Positions 16,912 through 26,619 of a stretch of 46,417 nt of DNA are shown here, piece after piece (the first letter of the stretch is position 1; the number at the start of each line of letters is the position of its first letter). The translations under genes and the position numbers were made by a program. The notes below the pieces were generated by a model, which was given only the letters and a program-made list of their open reading frames with translations, had not been told where the DNA came from and did no database searches. The stretch is from Chthoniobacteraceae bacterium (GTDB taxonomy: Bacteria > Verrucomicrobiota > Verrucomicrobiia > Chthoniobacterales > Chthoniobacteraceae): positions 1-46,417 of the forward strand of contig CANJNZ010000033.1 of NCBI GenBank assembly GCA_947476045.1, read 5' to 3'.

Positions 16912-17510
16912 AACTCGGAATCCTCGGCTCGGGTAAAGGCTCGAACTTCCGAGCCATCGCCGACGCCATCGCACGCGGCGAACTCGACGCGGAGGTGCGC
17001 ATCGTCATCAGCGACGTGGAAAGTGCGGGCATCCTCACGCTGGCCCGCGAGCACGGCTACCGCGCGGAGTTCCTCGCGCCGGGGCGTTTCAAAACAAAAC
17101 TTGAACCCGAGTCGGAGGTGCGACTCGTGGCGATGCTGAAGGACGCGGGCGTCGAGTGGGTCGTGCTCGCAGGCTACATGCGGATGATCAAAGCCCCGCT
17201 GCTCGAAGCTTTCCCCCGCCGTATCATCAACATCCACCCCTCGCTGCTGCCTGCATTTCCGGGTCTCGCCTCGTGGGAGCAGGCGGTGCTCGCAAAGGCG
17301 ACGAAGAGCGGATGCACGGTTCATTTTGTGGACGAGGGCATGGACACCGGCGAAATTATCGCGCAGGCGGAAGTCCCCGTGCTCGCCGATGACACGCCAT
17401 CGTCGCTCCACGCGCGTATTCAAATCGAGGAACACCGCCTTTACCCTGCCGTGCTCCGCCGAATCGCAGCAGGAGAGATCGCACTACCCGTCGCGCCGGG
17501 CGTGTGCTAG
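16899..17510 (+). CDS. purN: Phosphoribosylglycinamide formyltransferase
   Basis: A 203-residue PurN. It transfers a formyl group from 10-formyl-tetrahydrofolate to GAR in purine synthesis. Motifs: LGILGSGKGSNFRAI (phosphate loop), VVLAGYMRMI, the catalytic Asn and His in NIHPSLLPAFPG and the Asp in VHFVDEGMDTGEII. ATG 16899 ([10 protein letters not shown]) is chosen because the Rossmann-like strand begins at once; the frame is open further upstream inside rfaE2, but that part is unlike the family. Coupling with an LPS heptose gene is probably only translational convenience. Confidence 0.94.
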   Translation: MPKLKLGILGSGKGSNFRAIADAIARGELDAEVRIVISDVESAGILTLAREHGYRAEFLAPGRFKTKLEPESEVRLVAMLKDAGVEWVVLAGYMRMIKAPLLEAFPRRIINIHPSLLPAFPGLASWEQAVLAKATKSGCTVHFVDEGMDTGEIIAQAEVPVLADDTPSSLHARIQIEEHRLYPAVLRRIAAGEIALPVAPGVC

Positions 17511-17519
17511 CGTCCCGCC

Positions 17520-17732
17520 GTGAACACACAGAAACCCATGCGCATCGTAGGCCGCCGGAAGAAGACGGCGGTCGGTCTCGAAGCTACAAATGGCATGTTG
17601 AAACTTGTGATCGCATTACGCGGGAACAAGCCATTCATGCCGCGTGGCGTGTATCGTTTTCACACTCATGAGGAGGCAGACGCATGGAATCTGAAAATGC
17701 TTACCCGGCCGAATCGCGCCCCCCAACACTAG
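17520..17732 (+). CDS. Small protein before a nucleotidyltransferase
   Basis: A 70-residue basic protein with no known fold name. It starts with GTG 17520 (or ATG 17538). Its second half, GVYRFHTHEEADAWNLKMLTR, resembles small proteins that I have seen next to nucleotidyltransferase genes. The gene's last 49 bp overlap the start of the nucleotidyltransferase in another frame, a strong sign of a two-gene unit. The pair has the size and layout of a toxin-antitoxin or abortive-infection module, but which one would be toxic is not clear. Confidence 0.6.
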   Translation: MNTQKPMRIVGRRKKTAVGLEATNGMLKLVIALRGNKPFMPRGVYRFHTHEEADAWNLKMLTRPNRAPQH

Positions 17733-18196
17733 AGGACTTGCTGAAGATTTGCCGTGCGCTGAATGAGCGGGGCGCACGCTATCTCGTGGTTGGCGGCTTT
17801 GCCGTGATCGAGCACGGCTTTCCTCGCGCCACGATGGATATTGATTTCCTGCTGGAGTCTTCGTTGGAAAACCAAGCCAAGGTCAAAGCAGCCCTTACTG
17901 TGTTGCCGGAGCAGGCGATCATCGAACTCGGAGAGGATGACATTCGCGATTACGTCGTCGTGCGCGTGGTGGATGAGATCACTGTGGACTTGATGCTCGC
18001 TGCGTGTGGAATCCCGTATGAAGAGGCGAGTCAGCAAACGATTGTTCACACGATTCAAGGCGTGCCCATTCCATTTGCATCGGCAGAGATGCTCCTACGG
18101 ATGAAGCAAACCGTGCGCGACAAGGACGCAGCGGATCGTGCATTTCTCGAAGCAAAAATTCGCGGCGAGGATGTTTCACACTGGACGGGCGATTAA
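17684..18196 (+). CDS. Nucleotidyltransferase (AbiE/MNT-like)
   Basis: A 170-residue protein of the DNA polymerase beta-like nucleotidyltransferase fold. The core is YLVVGGFAVIEHGFPRATMDIDFLLE: a GG motif, then DxD with Asp residues that would bind metal. A conserved later region is VDLMLAACGIPYEEA and IPFASAEMLLRMKQTVRDKDAADRAFL, typical of AbiEii/DUF6036-like proteins that scan small substrates or tRNA ends. ATG 17684 gives a short leader before the domain; it lies inside the preceding small gene. The chemistry is likely NMP transfer to an unknown target. Confidence 0.8.
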   Translation: MESENAYPAESRPPTLEDLLKICRALNERGARYLVVGGFAVIEHGFPRATMDIDFLLESSLENQAKVKAALTVLPEQAIIELGEDDIRDYVVVRVVDEITVDLMLAACGIPYEEASQQTIVHTIQGVPIPFASAEMLLRMKQTVRDKDAADRAFLEAKIRGEDVSHWTGD

Positions 18197-18250
18197 ATAA
18201 AACTCGCCGATTGCAAATCACTGCGCGCGTGATTTTCTCCGCGCCCACTC

Positions 18251-20269
18251 ATGGCAGGCTTTCGTCTATTTGATCTCAATCCCGAGCAGGAGCAGGCGGT
18301 GCGGACGACCGAAGGGCCGCTCCTCATCCTCGCCGGTGCAGGCAGCGGGAAGACGCGTGTCATCATCGCGCGCACTGCCTTCATGCTCTCGCAGGGAATC
18401 GCACCGGAGCACATCCTGGCGGTCACTTTCACCAACAAGGCGGCGATGGAAATGCGCGAGCGCCTCGCCGGAATGGTCGCGGAGGACGTGGCGAAAAAAG
18501 TCACGATGTCCACGTTTCATGCGCTGTGCGTGCGAATCCTCCGGCAGGACATCCAGGCGCTCGGCTACAAAAAGAATTTCTCCATCTACGATGAAGGCGA
18601 CCAGATGGGGCTCATCAAAAAGATCATCACCCGCGTCTCTGCACGCGACGAGAAACTCGATCCGCACGTTGCTAAAAATGCAATCAGCAAGGCGAAGAAC
18701 GCAGGATGGGCCGCACCCGAGGACGACAAGACCCTGCTCGGCGCAGTCTTCGCGCGATACAACGCTGACTTGAAGACGCTCAACGCAGTGGACTTCGACG
18801 ACCTGCTGTTACTCACCGTGAAACTCCTCAACGAGCACGGCGAAGTGTGCGAGCGATGGCAGCGCCGTTTTCGCTACCTCATGGTGGACGAGTTTCAGGA
18901 CACCAACCGCCTCCAGCTCGACCTCGTCGCGCTACTCGCCGGTTCACGCGAAGAAGGCGCACGCCCCAATGTCGCCGTCGTGGGCGACGACGACCAATCC
19001 ATCTACGGCTGGCGCGGCGCGGAAGTGACCAACATCCTCGAATTCGAGGCCCACTTTCCGAACCCCACCGTCATCAAACTCGAACAGAACTACCGCTCGA
19101 CGAACTTCATCCTCGGCACCGCGAATTCCCTCATCAAAAACAACCCGCGCCGCCGCCCGAAGAAACTGTGGAGTGCCCAGCAGGGCGGCGAAAAAGTCCG
19201 CATCGTTGCCATGCCCGACGACCGGCAGGAAGCGCAGTTCATCACCGAGGAAATCAACGCCCGTAAAACCGCCGAGGGCAAAAAGTGGGAGGACTTCGCC
19301 GTCCTTTTCCGCATGAATGCGCAGTCGCGGCTCGTGGAGGAAAACTTCCGCCATCTCCGCGTGCCCTATCGCATCATCGGCGGAAAAAGTTTCTTCGACC
19401 GGCGCGAAATCAAAGACGTTCTCGCCTACGCCTCGTGCCTTTTGAACGTGGATGACGACGTCGCACTCCTCCGCATCATCAACACACCCGCGCGCGGCAT
19501 CTCCGACACCACCGTGGAGAAAGCAGTCGAGTGGAGCATCCACGCACACACCCCCGTTTTCGCCGCACTGCGCAGCGAGGAATTCCTCGCCACCCTCACC
19601 ACACGCACCAGCGCCGCCATCGAGAAATTCACCACCTTCCTCGACGACTACGAGACGAAGATGACCGAACCCCTCTCCAACCAGCCCGCCATTTTACGAA
19701 TCCTCATCGCGGAAAGCGGCTACCTCGCCGACCTCCAGCGCACCTGCAAGACGCCCGAGGAATGGCTCGACCGCGAACGCGGCGTCAACGAACTCCTCAG
19801 CAGCTTCGAGCAATTTGAAGGACGCAGCGACAAGGGCCTGCGCGGCTTTCTCGATGAAATGATGCTCCGCCAGGAACGCGAAGAGGACAAAGAGGAAGAC
19901 ACCGCCGGCGTCACCCTCATCACCCTCCACGCCAGCAAAGGCCTCGAATTCCCGCACGTCTATCTCATGGGCGTCGAGGAAGGCGTCCTCCCGCACGACC
20001 GTTCCAAAGTCGAAGGCACCGTGGACGAAGAGCGCCGCCTGCTCTACGTCGGCATCACCCGCGCCCGCGAAACCCTCGCCCTCACATGGTGCCGCCAGCG
20101 CATCAAATACGGCACCCCCATGCCCGGCATCGCCAGCAGCTTCCTACGCGAATTCGATCCCGAACTCGTCGAGCACAAAGACGTCGGCCAAATCCTCAAC
20201 GCCCCCGTCACCGAAGAAAAAGCCACCGCCAAATTCGACGCCATCTTCGCCATGCTCGGCAAGATGTAG
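18251..20269 (+). CDS. UvrD/Rep family ATP-dependent DNA helicase
   Basis: A 672-residue superfamily 1 helicase, about the size of E. coli Rep (673). Motifs in order: LNPEQEQAV (Q motif), GAGSGKT (29-35, motif I), AVTFTNKAAMEMRERL (Ia), VDEFQDTN (II), VGDDDQSIYGWRGAE (III), KLEQNYRSTNFIL (IV), VTLITLHASKGLEFPHVY (V) and LLYVGITRARETLALTW (VI). The TFHALCVRIL and FSIYDEGDQMGLIK part is closer to Rep than to UvrD, but PcrA/UvrD cannot be excluded without an alignment. It unwinds DNA 3' to 5' in repair or replication restart. ATG 18251 gives a full-length Q motif. Confidence 0.95.
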   Translation: MAGFRLFDLNPEQEQAVRTTEGPLLILAGAGSGKTRVIIARTAFMLSQGIAPEHILAVTFTNKAAMEMRERLAGMVAEDVAKKVTMSTFHALCVRILRQDIQALGYKKNFSIYDEGDQMGLIKKIITRVSARDEKLDPHVAKNAISKAKNAGWAAPEDDKTLLGAVFARYNADLKTLNAVDFDDLLLLTVKLLNEHGEVCERWQRRFRYLMVDEFQDTNRLQLDLVALLAGSREEGARPNVAVVGDDDQSIYGWRGAEVTNILEFEAHFPNPTVIKLEQNYRSTNFILGTANSLIKNNPRRRPKKLWSAQQGGEKVRIVAMPDDRQEAQFITEEINARKTAEGKKWEDFAVLFRMNAQSRLVEENFRHLRVPYRIIGGKSFFDRREIKDVLAYASCLLNVDDDVALLRIINTPARGISDTTVEKAVEWSIHAHTPVFAALRSEEFLATLTTRTSAAIEKFTTFLDDYETKMTEPLSNQPAILRILIAESGYLADLQRTCKTPEEWLDRERGVNELLSSFEQFEGRSDKGLRGFLDEMMLRQEREEDKEEDTAGVTLITLHASKGLEFPHVYLMGVEEGVLPHDRSKVEGTVDEERRLLYVGITRARETLALTWCRQRIKYGTPMPGIASSFLREFDPELVEHKDVGQILNAPVTEEKATAKFDAIFAMLGKM

Positions 20270-20318
20270 CCGAGTTTTCGATATATTCAGCCAGCACGGA
20301 TGCGTCTTTTTTGAGTGC

Positions 20319-21218
20319 TCAATGTTTTGCGACTGGCAGTTCGGCATATACGATTTCTGAGCCGAAGATGCTTTTCGCTGCAGAGAGGACTTTACCTTCG
20401 CGCGAGATGATTTCACTGAATCCGAAACCGCGCCATTTCTGTGCATGATCCACGCTCCAGTTCGCGGCGATGATGTGGTGCTTGAAGTCGTCATGCACCT
20501 GCCCCGGCAGGATGTGGTAAAACCATTCTGCGGGATAATCACCATCCGCCCACGCCGTGGGATAGAGCAGCGCCCACAAATGGCGGCTGCGATATTTTTT
20601 TACGACGTAGTGAATGTCGAAGCACACGGCCAACCCTACGCGTCCATATTCCGTGTCAAAAGTTTGAAGTCCTCGGTCGCCCGGTGTCGCCCACGACTGT
20701 TCGGCGTGTGGCCAGAGCTCCAGTTTGCGGTAGTGTGCGACGATTTCTCCGCGTGGGTTTGCGAGGCAGACGGTGTTGAAATAGCGCGCTTTCCTAGAGC
20801 CGTCGTCCACTTCGATGAATGGAATCGTGAGGTAAATGCTGAGTTCCTTAGCGAGCTGGCAGAAGTGGCGTGTCGTTGTCCCCGGCACGCGTTGCGCCAC
20901 GGAAACGGGGCTGCGTCCTACGTATTCGTCCTCGATGGGCCAGTCGGGCAGTCGCCAGTTTGTCTTTCCGTCCTGCGACAAGTAGCCGGTGATGCATAAC
21001 TCGGGCAAAACCACGATCTTCGCGCCGTTGCGTGCCGCTTCGCGCACAAGTTTCGTTACCTTGCGAGTGTTCGCCGCCACGCTTCCCATTTTCGACGAAC
21101 ACTGAATTGCAGCGACTTTCACTGTCTTTGAAGACGATGGCTGCAGCGTAGTTTTTGCGACTGCCAACAAACTCGTCGCACCGAAAACTGCCAACAGCAC
21201 GATAGGCCGTAGTGCCAT
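20319..21218 (-). CDS. Exported carbon-nitrogen hydrolase (nitrilase superfamily)
   Basis: A 299-residue amidase/nitrilase-fold enzyme with the full Glu-Lys-Cys triad: Glu73 in VLPELCITGY, Lys165 in HYRKLELW and Cys199 in GLAVCFDIHY. ATG 21218 (MALRPIVLLAVFGATSLLA) is preferred because it adds a signal or membrane segment, which most nitrilases lack, so the enzyme is probably exported. It hydrolyses a C-N bond in a small amide or carbamoyl compound; the substrate is unknown. It is divergent from the sulfatase operon, with 170 bp between the starts. Confidence 0.9.
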   Translation of the reverse strand: MALRPIVLLAVFGATSLLAVAKTTLQPSSSKTVKVAAIQCSSKMGSVAANTRKVTKLVREAARNGAKIVVLPELCITGYLSQDGKTNWRLPDWPIEDEYVGRSPVSVAQRVPGTTTRHFCQLAKELSIYLTIPFIEVDDGSRKARYFNTVCLANPRGEIVAHYRKLELWPHAEQSWATPGDRGLQTFDTEYGRVGLAVCFDIHYVVKKYRSRHLWALLYPTAWADGDYPAEWFYHILPGQVHDDFKHHIIAANWSVDHAQKWRGFGFSEIISREGKVLSAAKSIFGSEIVYAELPVAKH

Positions 21219-21388
21219 CCAGCTATGATGCGCTTGTTGATAAAATGTGGGTCTATGCGTCAGGGAATCATCGCGAAAATTCATGGCCGCACGGTGGCTT
21301 TCCTCGACTTCATGTCAACCGCTGTGCGCATATTTCCATCGCGCTGCGTGGATGTGCTGGCCATATCTATGGCCTCCGAAAATCGACC

Positions 21389-22810
21389 ATGATCAGGCTT
21401 ATCCTCTTCCTCATTTTTGCATCACTCATCGCGCTCAACGCCGCTGATGTGCGCAAGCCAAACATCGTTCTCATTTTCATAGACGACATGGGCTACGGCG
21501 ACATCGGCCCATTTGGCTCGACGAAGAATCGCACGCCGAGTCTCGACCGCATGGCGAAGGAAGGGATGAAACTGACGAGCTTTTACGCGGCGCCGGTTTG
21601 TTCCGTGTCGCGCGCGCAAGTGCTCACTGGATGCTACGGCCAGCGTGTTTCGATCCCTGGTGTATTTCCTCCTGCATCACATGCGGGCATCAATTCCGAA
21701 GAACACACAGTGGCCGAACTGATGAAGACACAAGGATACGCGACGATGTGCATCGGTAAATGGCATGTCGGCGACCAACCGGAGTTTTTTCCGACACGAC
21801 ATGGTTTCGATCACTACTTTGGCCTGCCCTATTCAAATGACATGATGCGGAAACCGCCCGGTGGCGACAAACCAGTCGTCCCGCTCATTCGCGATGAGAA
21901 GGTAATCGAGATGCTCACCGGCCCGGAGCAGGATCGACTTACCGAGCGTTACACGGACGAAGCAGTTCGCTTCATCACGGAAAACAAAACGCGTCCTTTC
22001 TTCCTATATATGCCGCACACAGCCGTCCATGTGCCGGTGCATCCGGGGGAGAAATTTCGCAATAAATCGAAGAACGGGATCTTCGGTGACTGGGTCGAGG
22101 AGGTGGACTGGAGCGTCGGGCGTGTGCTCGACACGCTGCGCGATTTCAAGCTGGCGGAAAATACACTCGTGGTTTTCACCAGCGACAACGGTCCGTGGCT
22201 CACGCAGGGTAAAAACGCTGGCGAAGCAGGCCCGTTGCGTGGTGGAAAAGGCAGCACTTGGGAGGGTGGCGTGCGCGAACCGACGCTTGCGTGGTGGCCG
22301 GGAAAAATCGCCGGCGGCAGTGCATGCGACGCGGTTGCCGGAACCATAGACTTCCTTCCGACGTTCGTAAAATTAGCGGGCGGCACCGTGCCTGCGGATC
22401 GGAAAATTGACGGGGCAGACATTGCCCCTCTCCTTTTCGGCACCACGAAAGAATCGCCGCACGAGGCACGTTATTACTATCAAGGCTACAAGTTGCAGGC
22501 TGTCCGATCCGGTCCATGGAAACTCGCCATCGCTCCGCAAAATGAAAACATGGGTGGCGGACAGGCCGTTTTCGCTTCGATGGAGAAACCGCGCCTTTAC
22601 AACCTCGATGTGGAAATCGGCGAGCGCACTGACGTAGCAGTAGACCACCCGGAGGTCGTCACGAAACTCAAGGCACTTGCTGTGAAAATGGCCGCTGAAC
22701 TCGGTGACGGAAAACCTGGCCCCGAAGTGCGACCGGCGGGTTTTGTGAAGAATGCTGTCATGCTTTCGCCCGACACTCCCGCCGTTGAAAAGCCCGCAGT
22801 AACACCGTGA
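21389..22810 (+). CDS. Exported sulfatase with variant active-site motif
   Basis: A 473-residue arylsulfatase-type enzyme. ATG 21389 gives a signal peptide ([18 protein letters not shown]). The N-terminal metal site is present ([16 protein letters not shown], Asp32-Asp33). The residue to be turned into formylglycine is Cys71, in [12 protein letters not shown]; the usual CxPxR core reads CSVSR, with Val at the Pro position, so maturation may differ. Later conserved blocks are [34 protein letters not shown] and [14 protein letters not shown]. It removes sulfate esters from polysaccharide or sulfated aromatics. GTGA overlap with the next sulfatase shows an operon. Confidence 0.92.
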   Translation: MIRLILFLIFASLIALNAADVRKPNIVLIFIDDMGYGDIGPFGSTKNRTPSLDRMAKEGMKLTSFYAAPVCSVSRAQVLTGCYGQRVSIPGVFPPASHAGINSEEHTVAELMKTQGYATMCIGKWHVGDQPEFFPTRHGFDHYFGLPYSNDMMRKPPGGDKPVVPLIRDEKVIEMLTGPEQDRLTERYTDEAVRFITENKTRPFFLYMPHTAVHVPVHPGEKFRNKSKNGIFGDWVEEVDWSVGRVLDTLRDFKLAENTLVVFTSDNGPWLTQGKNAGEAGPLRGGKGSTWEGGVREPTLAWWPGKIAGGSACDAVAGTIDFLPTFVKLAGGTVPADRKIDGADIAPLLFGTTKESPHEARYYYQGYKLQAVRSGPWKLAIAPQNENMGGGQAVFASMEKPRLYNLDVEIGERTDVAVDHPEVVTKLKALAVKMAAELGDGKPGPEVRPAGFVKNAVMLSPDTPAVEKPAVTP

Positions 22811-24093
22811 AAAAATATCTGCTCGTTCTGTTGCTGGCCCCGCTGCTCGCGCTTCATGCTGCTGCTGAGCGCAAGCCAAACATCGTGCTCATCCTCGCCG
22901 ATGACCTCGGCTATGAAACCATCGACGCAAATGGCGGCACTTCCTACAAGACGCCGGTGCTCGATCAACTCGCGGCAAGCGGCTCGCGTTTTACCTACTG
23001 CTACGCGCAGCCTCTGTGCACACCGACGCGGGTTCAGTTGATGACCGGACGCTCGAATGCGAGGAACTACATCAATTTCGGAAACATGGATCCGCAATCA
23101 GTGACGTTCGGGAATCATTTTCAACAGGCCGGCTACGCCACATGCATCGCGGGCAAGTGGCAGTTGGGGCAAGGACTGGCACTGCCGAAGAAATTTGGTT
23201 TCGACGAATACTGTCTGTGGCAGCACACGCGTCGTCCTCCGCGCTATGCGAATCCCGGTTTGGAAATCAATGGAGTGCAGAAAAATTTCACGAACGGTAA
23301 ATATGGTCCTGACATCGTGAACGACTACGCGCTGGATTTCATCACGCGGAACAAGAGCAAGCCGTTCTTCCTCTACTACCCGATGATGCTCACGCACGAT
23401 CCCTACCAGCCCACACCGGATAGCAAAGACTGGGACCCGAAAGCCATCGGAGAAGGCGTCAATCAGGCACCCGCGCACTTCGGTGACATGGTGGCTTACA
23501 TGGACAAGCTGATTGGCAAACTGCTCACGAAACTCGACGAGCAAGGACTGCGCGAAAATACCCTGGTGCTTTTCGTCGGTGACAACGGCACGGGGCGGGG
23601 CACCCGCTCTATGATGGGCGGGCGTGTCGTCATTGGCAGAAAAGGCAGCACCGTGGACGCCGGAATGCACGTCCCGTTGATCGCGAACTGGCCCGGCCGC
23701 ATCGCGAAAGGAAGCGTGTGTAGCGACCTCGTGGACACCACGGATTTTCTGCCGACAATTTGCGAAGCCAGCACCGTGAAAATCCCCGAACCGGAGAAAC
23801 TCGATGGACGCAGTTTTCTCCCGCAACTGCTCGGCGAAAAGGGTCGTCCACGTGACTGGATCTATGCTTGGTATTCACCGCGACAAGGGCAGGGGAACAA
23901 GGTGACCGAGTTCGTATTCAATCATCACTACAAGCTCTACCGCGACGGCAAATTTGTGGACCTCGCCAAAGACCCCGACGAAAATGCCGCGCTGCCCGTC
24001 GCATCGCTCGCCGGCGACGCTGCGAAGGCTGCGCAATCGCTACAGACCGCACTCGATCAATTCAAAGACGCCCGCCCCGCCGCACTGCATTAA
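22807..24093 (+). CDS. Exported sulfatase
   Basis: A 428-residue sulfatase with signal peptide ([20 protein letters not shown]). Metal ligands [12 protein letters not shown], the canonical formylglycine motif [13 protein letters not shown] with Cys71, [23 protein letters not shown] and [10 protein letters not shown] are all present. It starts at GTG 22807, overlapping the stop of the first sulfatase by four bases. The two proteins differ too much to be a recent duplicate. Together with the alpha/beta hydrolase that follows they form a three-gene unit that probably removes sulfate and then ester groups from one substrate. An anaerobic (anSME) or FGE-type maturase is needed but is not in the window. 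Confidence 0.94.
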   Translation: MKKYLLVLLLAPLLALHAAAERKPNIVLILADDLGYETIDANGGTSYKTPVLDQLAASGSRFTYCYAQPLCTPTRVQLMTGRSNARNYINFGNMDPQSVTFGNHFQQAGYATCIAGKWQLGQGLALPKKFGFDEYCLWQHTRRPPRYANPGLEINGVQKNFTNGKYGPDIVNDYALDFITRNKSKPFFLYYPMMLTHDPYQPTPDSKDWDPKAIGEGVNQAPAHFGDMVAYMDKLIGKLLTKLDEQGLRENTLVLFVGDNGTGRGTRSMMGGRVVIGRKGSTVDAGMHVPLIANWPGRIAKGSVCSDLVDTTDFLPTICEASTVKIPEPEKLDGRSFLPQLLGEKGRPRDWIYAWYSPRQGQGNKVTEFVFNHHYKLYRDGKFVDLAKDPDENAALPVASLAGDAAKAAQSLQTALDQFKDARPAALH

Positions 24094-24103
24094 AATAATC
24101 CTC

Positions 24104-24892
24104 ATGAAAGCCATCTGCCTTTTCTTCGTTCTCGTCTCGTCACTCGCCGCCGAGCCACCTGCTGCGCCGCAGAAAAAACTGCCTCTCTCCGGTGAGGTAT
24201 TCCTCGTCGCGGAGCACACCGCTTTCATCATCCCCGGAAAAATAGACGTCACGGCCAAAGCAAAACCGTGGGTGTGGTATGCGCCGACGCTTCCGAATCT
24301 CCCCGGGAACGAAGAGCGCTGGATGTTTGACCAATTCATCGCCGCAGGCATCGCCATCGTCGGCATAGACATCGGCGAATCCTACGGCAGCCCTGCGGGT
24401 CGCAAACTCTTCACCGCCCTCTACGATGAAATGACCAGCCAGCGCGGCTACTCCACCAAGCCAGTCCTCATGGGGCGCAGCCGTGGTGGCTTGATGACGC
24501 TTTCATGGGCTGCAGAAAATCCCGAAAAAATCGCCGCTTTCGCCGGCATCTATCCGGTGTGTGACATCGCCAGCTACCCCGGTATCGCCAAAGCCGCCGG
24601 AGCCTACGGCATGACGCCAGACGCACTGCGCGCTCACCTCGACGAACACAACCCCGTCGCCCGCCTCACCGCTCTCGCCAAAGCCCGCGTTCCACTTTTT
24701 GCCATCCACGGCGATGCGGACAAACTCGTCCCGCTTGCGCCCAATTCCGCAATAGTCAAAGAACGCTACACCGCCCTCGGAGGAACCATGGAACTCATCA
24801 TCCCTGCCGGTCAGGGTCACAGCATGTGGGAGGGATTTTTTCAGTGCCAGCCGCTTGTGGACTTCGTAAAAAAGCAGGCCACGCAGCCTTAG
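24104..24892 (+). CDS. Exported alpha/beta hydrolase
   Basis: A 262-residue hydrolase of the prolyl-oligopeptidase/dienelactone-like kind. ATG 24104 (MKAICLFFVLVSSLAAEP) gives a signal peptide. The triad can be seen: Ser126 in GRSRGG, Asp in IHGDADKLVP (204-206) and His239 in AGQGHSMWEG. The early part has WVWYAPTLPNLPGNEERWMF, typical of secreted esterases that act on carbohydrate esters in PVC genomes. It starts 10 bp after the second sulfatase, so the three genes are likely one transcript. The substrate is not known. Confidence 0.88.
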   Translation: MKAICLFFVLVSSLAAEPPAAPQKKLPLSGEVFLVAEHTAFIIPGKIDVTAKAKPWVWYAPTLPNLPGNEERWMFDQFIAAGIAIVGIDIGESYGSPAGRKLFTALYDEMTSQRGYSTKPVLMGRSRGGLMTLSWAAENPEKIAAFAGIYPVCDIASYPGIAKAAGAYGMTPDALRAHLDEHNPVARLTALAKARVPLFAIHGDADKLVPLAPNSAIVKERYTALGGTMELIIPAGQGHSMWEGFFQCQPLVDFVKKQATQP

Positions 24893-25006
24893 AGAAATCA
24901 AGCTCGCCGATACGGCACTTTCCCGCGCTATTGGAGGATGTGGCTGATATTTAAAAATTCGCGCACGCCCATGCTGCGCATTTCTCAGCAAGCGTATCAA
25001 TTGTTG

Positions 25007-25912
25007 TTACTGGAAAAGTTCACCAAGTAGCTCCGCGAGGCGGTAGCCGGCGAGGACGATGCGGCGTCCGGCGATGGCGTTGCTGGTGTGAACGAAGTCA
25101 GGGCTGAGTTTATGCACTGCTGTTTCGCGGGGGTGTTCGCCCGGTGGATAGGCTTTGGTGCATCCGAGTATGTGGCTTTCTTTTGCCCAAGCCTCTGCGT
25201 CGCTTTTTACTGCGAGTTCAGGGAGTGTTTTTTTTGGAAAGCGTGCCATGAGTTTTTTTGCTTCGTCGGCGATGACCCCTTCGCCGGGGGCTTTGGGACG
25301 GACATCAGGTTTGGGGCATTGCCATTGCTCGACGATGGTGCTGTCTGCGAGTTCGAAGCGAAATGCCTTGTCCCAATACGAGTGGAGGTTTGCTTTCGTG
25401 CCGGGCCAGAGATCGGAAAAAGGCACGCCCATGATTAAGTAGCCATTGCCGCCGCGGTCGTCCCAAGTTGTGGCGTGGAGCGGCTGGTGAACGTCGCCGA
25501 TCCAGTGAATGATTTGGCCGAGTGCTTTTGCACGTTCGTTTTTTGGAGCGGCTTTGTCGCGGAGGACTTTGAGATTTTCGCCGATGGCCCAGACGACATG
25601 CGGAGGCTCTGGGAGTTTGAAATTTTTACCGTCATCATCCTTGGCGATATCGACGTAGTGCCACAACGACCACTCGTATTCTTTTTTTGGCAATGAGCGG
25701 AGGTCGTCCATCCAGCAGCCGACGGTTACGAAATTGTAGGGCTCGGCGTTGTTGAATTTGTTTTCGAGCGTCGAAACTAGTTCAGTGACTGCGGCGCGGG
25801 TCTTTGGGGTGGAAAGCTCCCATGCGATTTGGCCGACTAGCATGTGTCCGGCCGGATCCCATGCGAGTGCATGTGAAGTGATGAGTGCAAACGCTAGAAT
25901 ATATTTTCTCAT
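25007..25912 (-). CDS. S1/P1-type zinc nuclease
   Basis: A 301-residue exported nuclease that cuts single-stranded DNA and RNA. The signal peptide ends ALA just before Trp18, and in this family the mature N-terminal Trp is itself a zinc ligand. Other ligands follow in order: His in WDPAGHMLVGQIAW, Asp in CWMDDLRSL, His in LWHYVDIA, then IIHWIGDVHQPLHATTWDDRGGN with His, Asp and His. The set for three zinc ions therefore appears complete. It is the third gene behind pckG and the DUF1080 gene on the minus strand (22-bp gap to the latter). The role may be phosphate or nucleotide scavenging. Confidence 0.95.
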   Translation of the reverse strand: MRKYILAFALITSHALAWDPAGHMLVGQIAWELSTPKTRAAVTELVSTLENKFNNAEPYNFVTVGCWMDDLRSLPKKEYEWSLWHYVDIAKDDDGKNFKLPEPPHVVWAIGENLKVLRDKAAPKNERAKALGQIIHWIGDVHQPLHATTWDDRGGNGYLIMGVPFSDLWPGTKANLHSYWDKAFRFELADSTIVEQWQCPKPDVRPKAPGEGVIADEAKKLMARFPKKTLPELAVKSDAEAWAKESHILGCTKAYPPGEHPRETAVHKLSPDFVHTSNAIAGRRIVLAGYRLAELLGELFQ

Positions 25913-25934
25913 TGGGATTGGATTGGGGCTCGGC

Positions 25935-26579
25935 TCAGGGCTGCACTTTGCGCCAGCGGATTTCCTTCAGTGCGGCAGTCGTCCGGAATGACGCGAAACC
26001 GAAGGGTGCGGAGCTTTCGATTTCGCCCGCACGCATGGAGAGTTGTTTGCCTTCGAGTTCGAGTTTCACCATTTGCTCATCGTCAATCCACACATCGAGT
26101 CTGACTTTCGTGACTTTGACGCGAACGCGATACCAATGCCCGTTTTCGTATTTCTTGAACTGCGTCGTTTCGTTCTCGCTCGCGTTTTCGCTGTTCACGT
26201 TCGAGATGCCGGTGACTGTCCCGCCCCAGCCGCCCGCGATGAAGGTGACGTGCTTTTCGCCGACTGGAAATGTGAAGCCCACGAAGAAGTCATCGCCCTG
26301 CACGCGCATGGCTTTGAATTCCACTTCGTAGTCCATCTTCGCCGGAGCGGCGGCGAGATTGACGCCTGTAATATCGCCGCCGGTGCCGAGGATGATTTGC
26401 CCGTCTTTTACCGACACCTCGCCCTTGCCTGCAAAGTCCGTCTCTTTCCACTGGCCGAGCGCTTTTCCATCGAAAAGCGGCACCCACTCGGCCTCGTCAG
26501 CGTTTGAGTGGAATGCCGAGGTGCAGAGAGAGGCGAGTATTGTTATCGCGAGGAAACGACGGCGGGTTGGCGAAGTCAT
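25935..26579 (-). CDS. DUF1080 domain protein
   Basis: A 214-residue exported protein, the second DUF1080 protein in the window. The N-terminus MTSPTRRRFLAITILASLCTSA has a twin-arginine-like start (RRRFLA) before the hydrophobic core, so Tat export is possible. The domain has WVPLFDGKALGQWKETDF, VSVKDGQIILGTG, FEVEF-like MDYEVEFKAMR, GWGGTVTGISN and HWYRVRVKVTKVRLDVWIDDEQ. It is a LamG-like beta sandwich said to act on 3-keto sugars. It is the middle gene of a likely pckG-DUF1080-S1 nuclease unit. Confidence 0.88.
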   Translation of the reverse strand: MTSPTRRRFLAITILASLCTSAFHSNADEAEWVPLFDGKALGQWKETDFAGKGEVSVKDGQIILGTGGDITGVNLAAAPAKMDYEVEFKAMRVQGDDFFVGFTFPVGEKHVTFIAGGWGGTVTGISNVNSENASENETTQFKKYENGHWYRVRVKVTKVRLDVWIDDEQMVKLELEGKQLSMRAGEIESSAPFGFASFRTTAALKEIRWRKVQP

Positions 26580-26619
26580 GGCGCGAGTGTGCCACAGGCG
26601 GCACTCGCGGCAAGACGCA

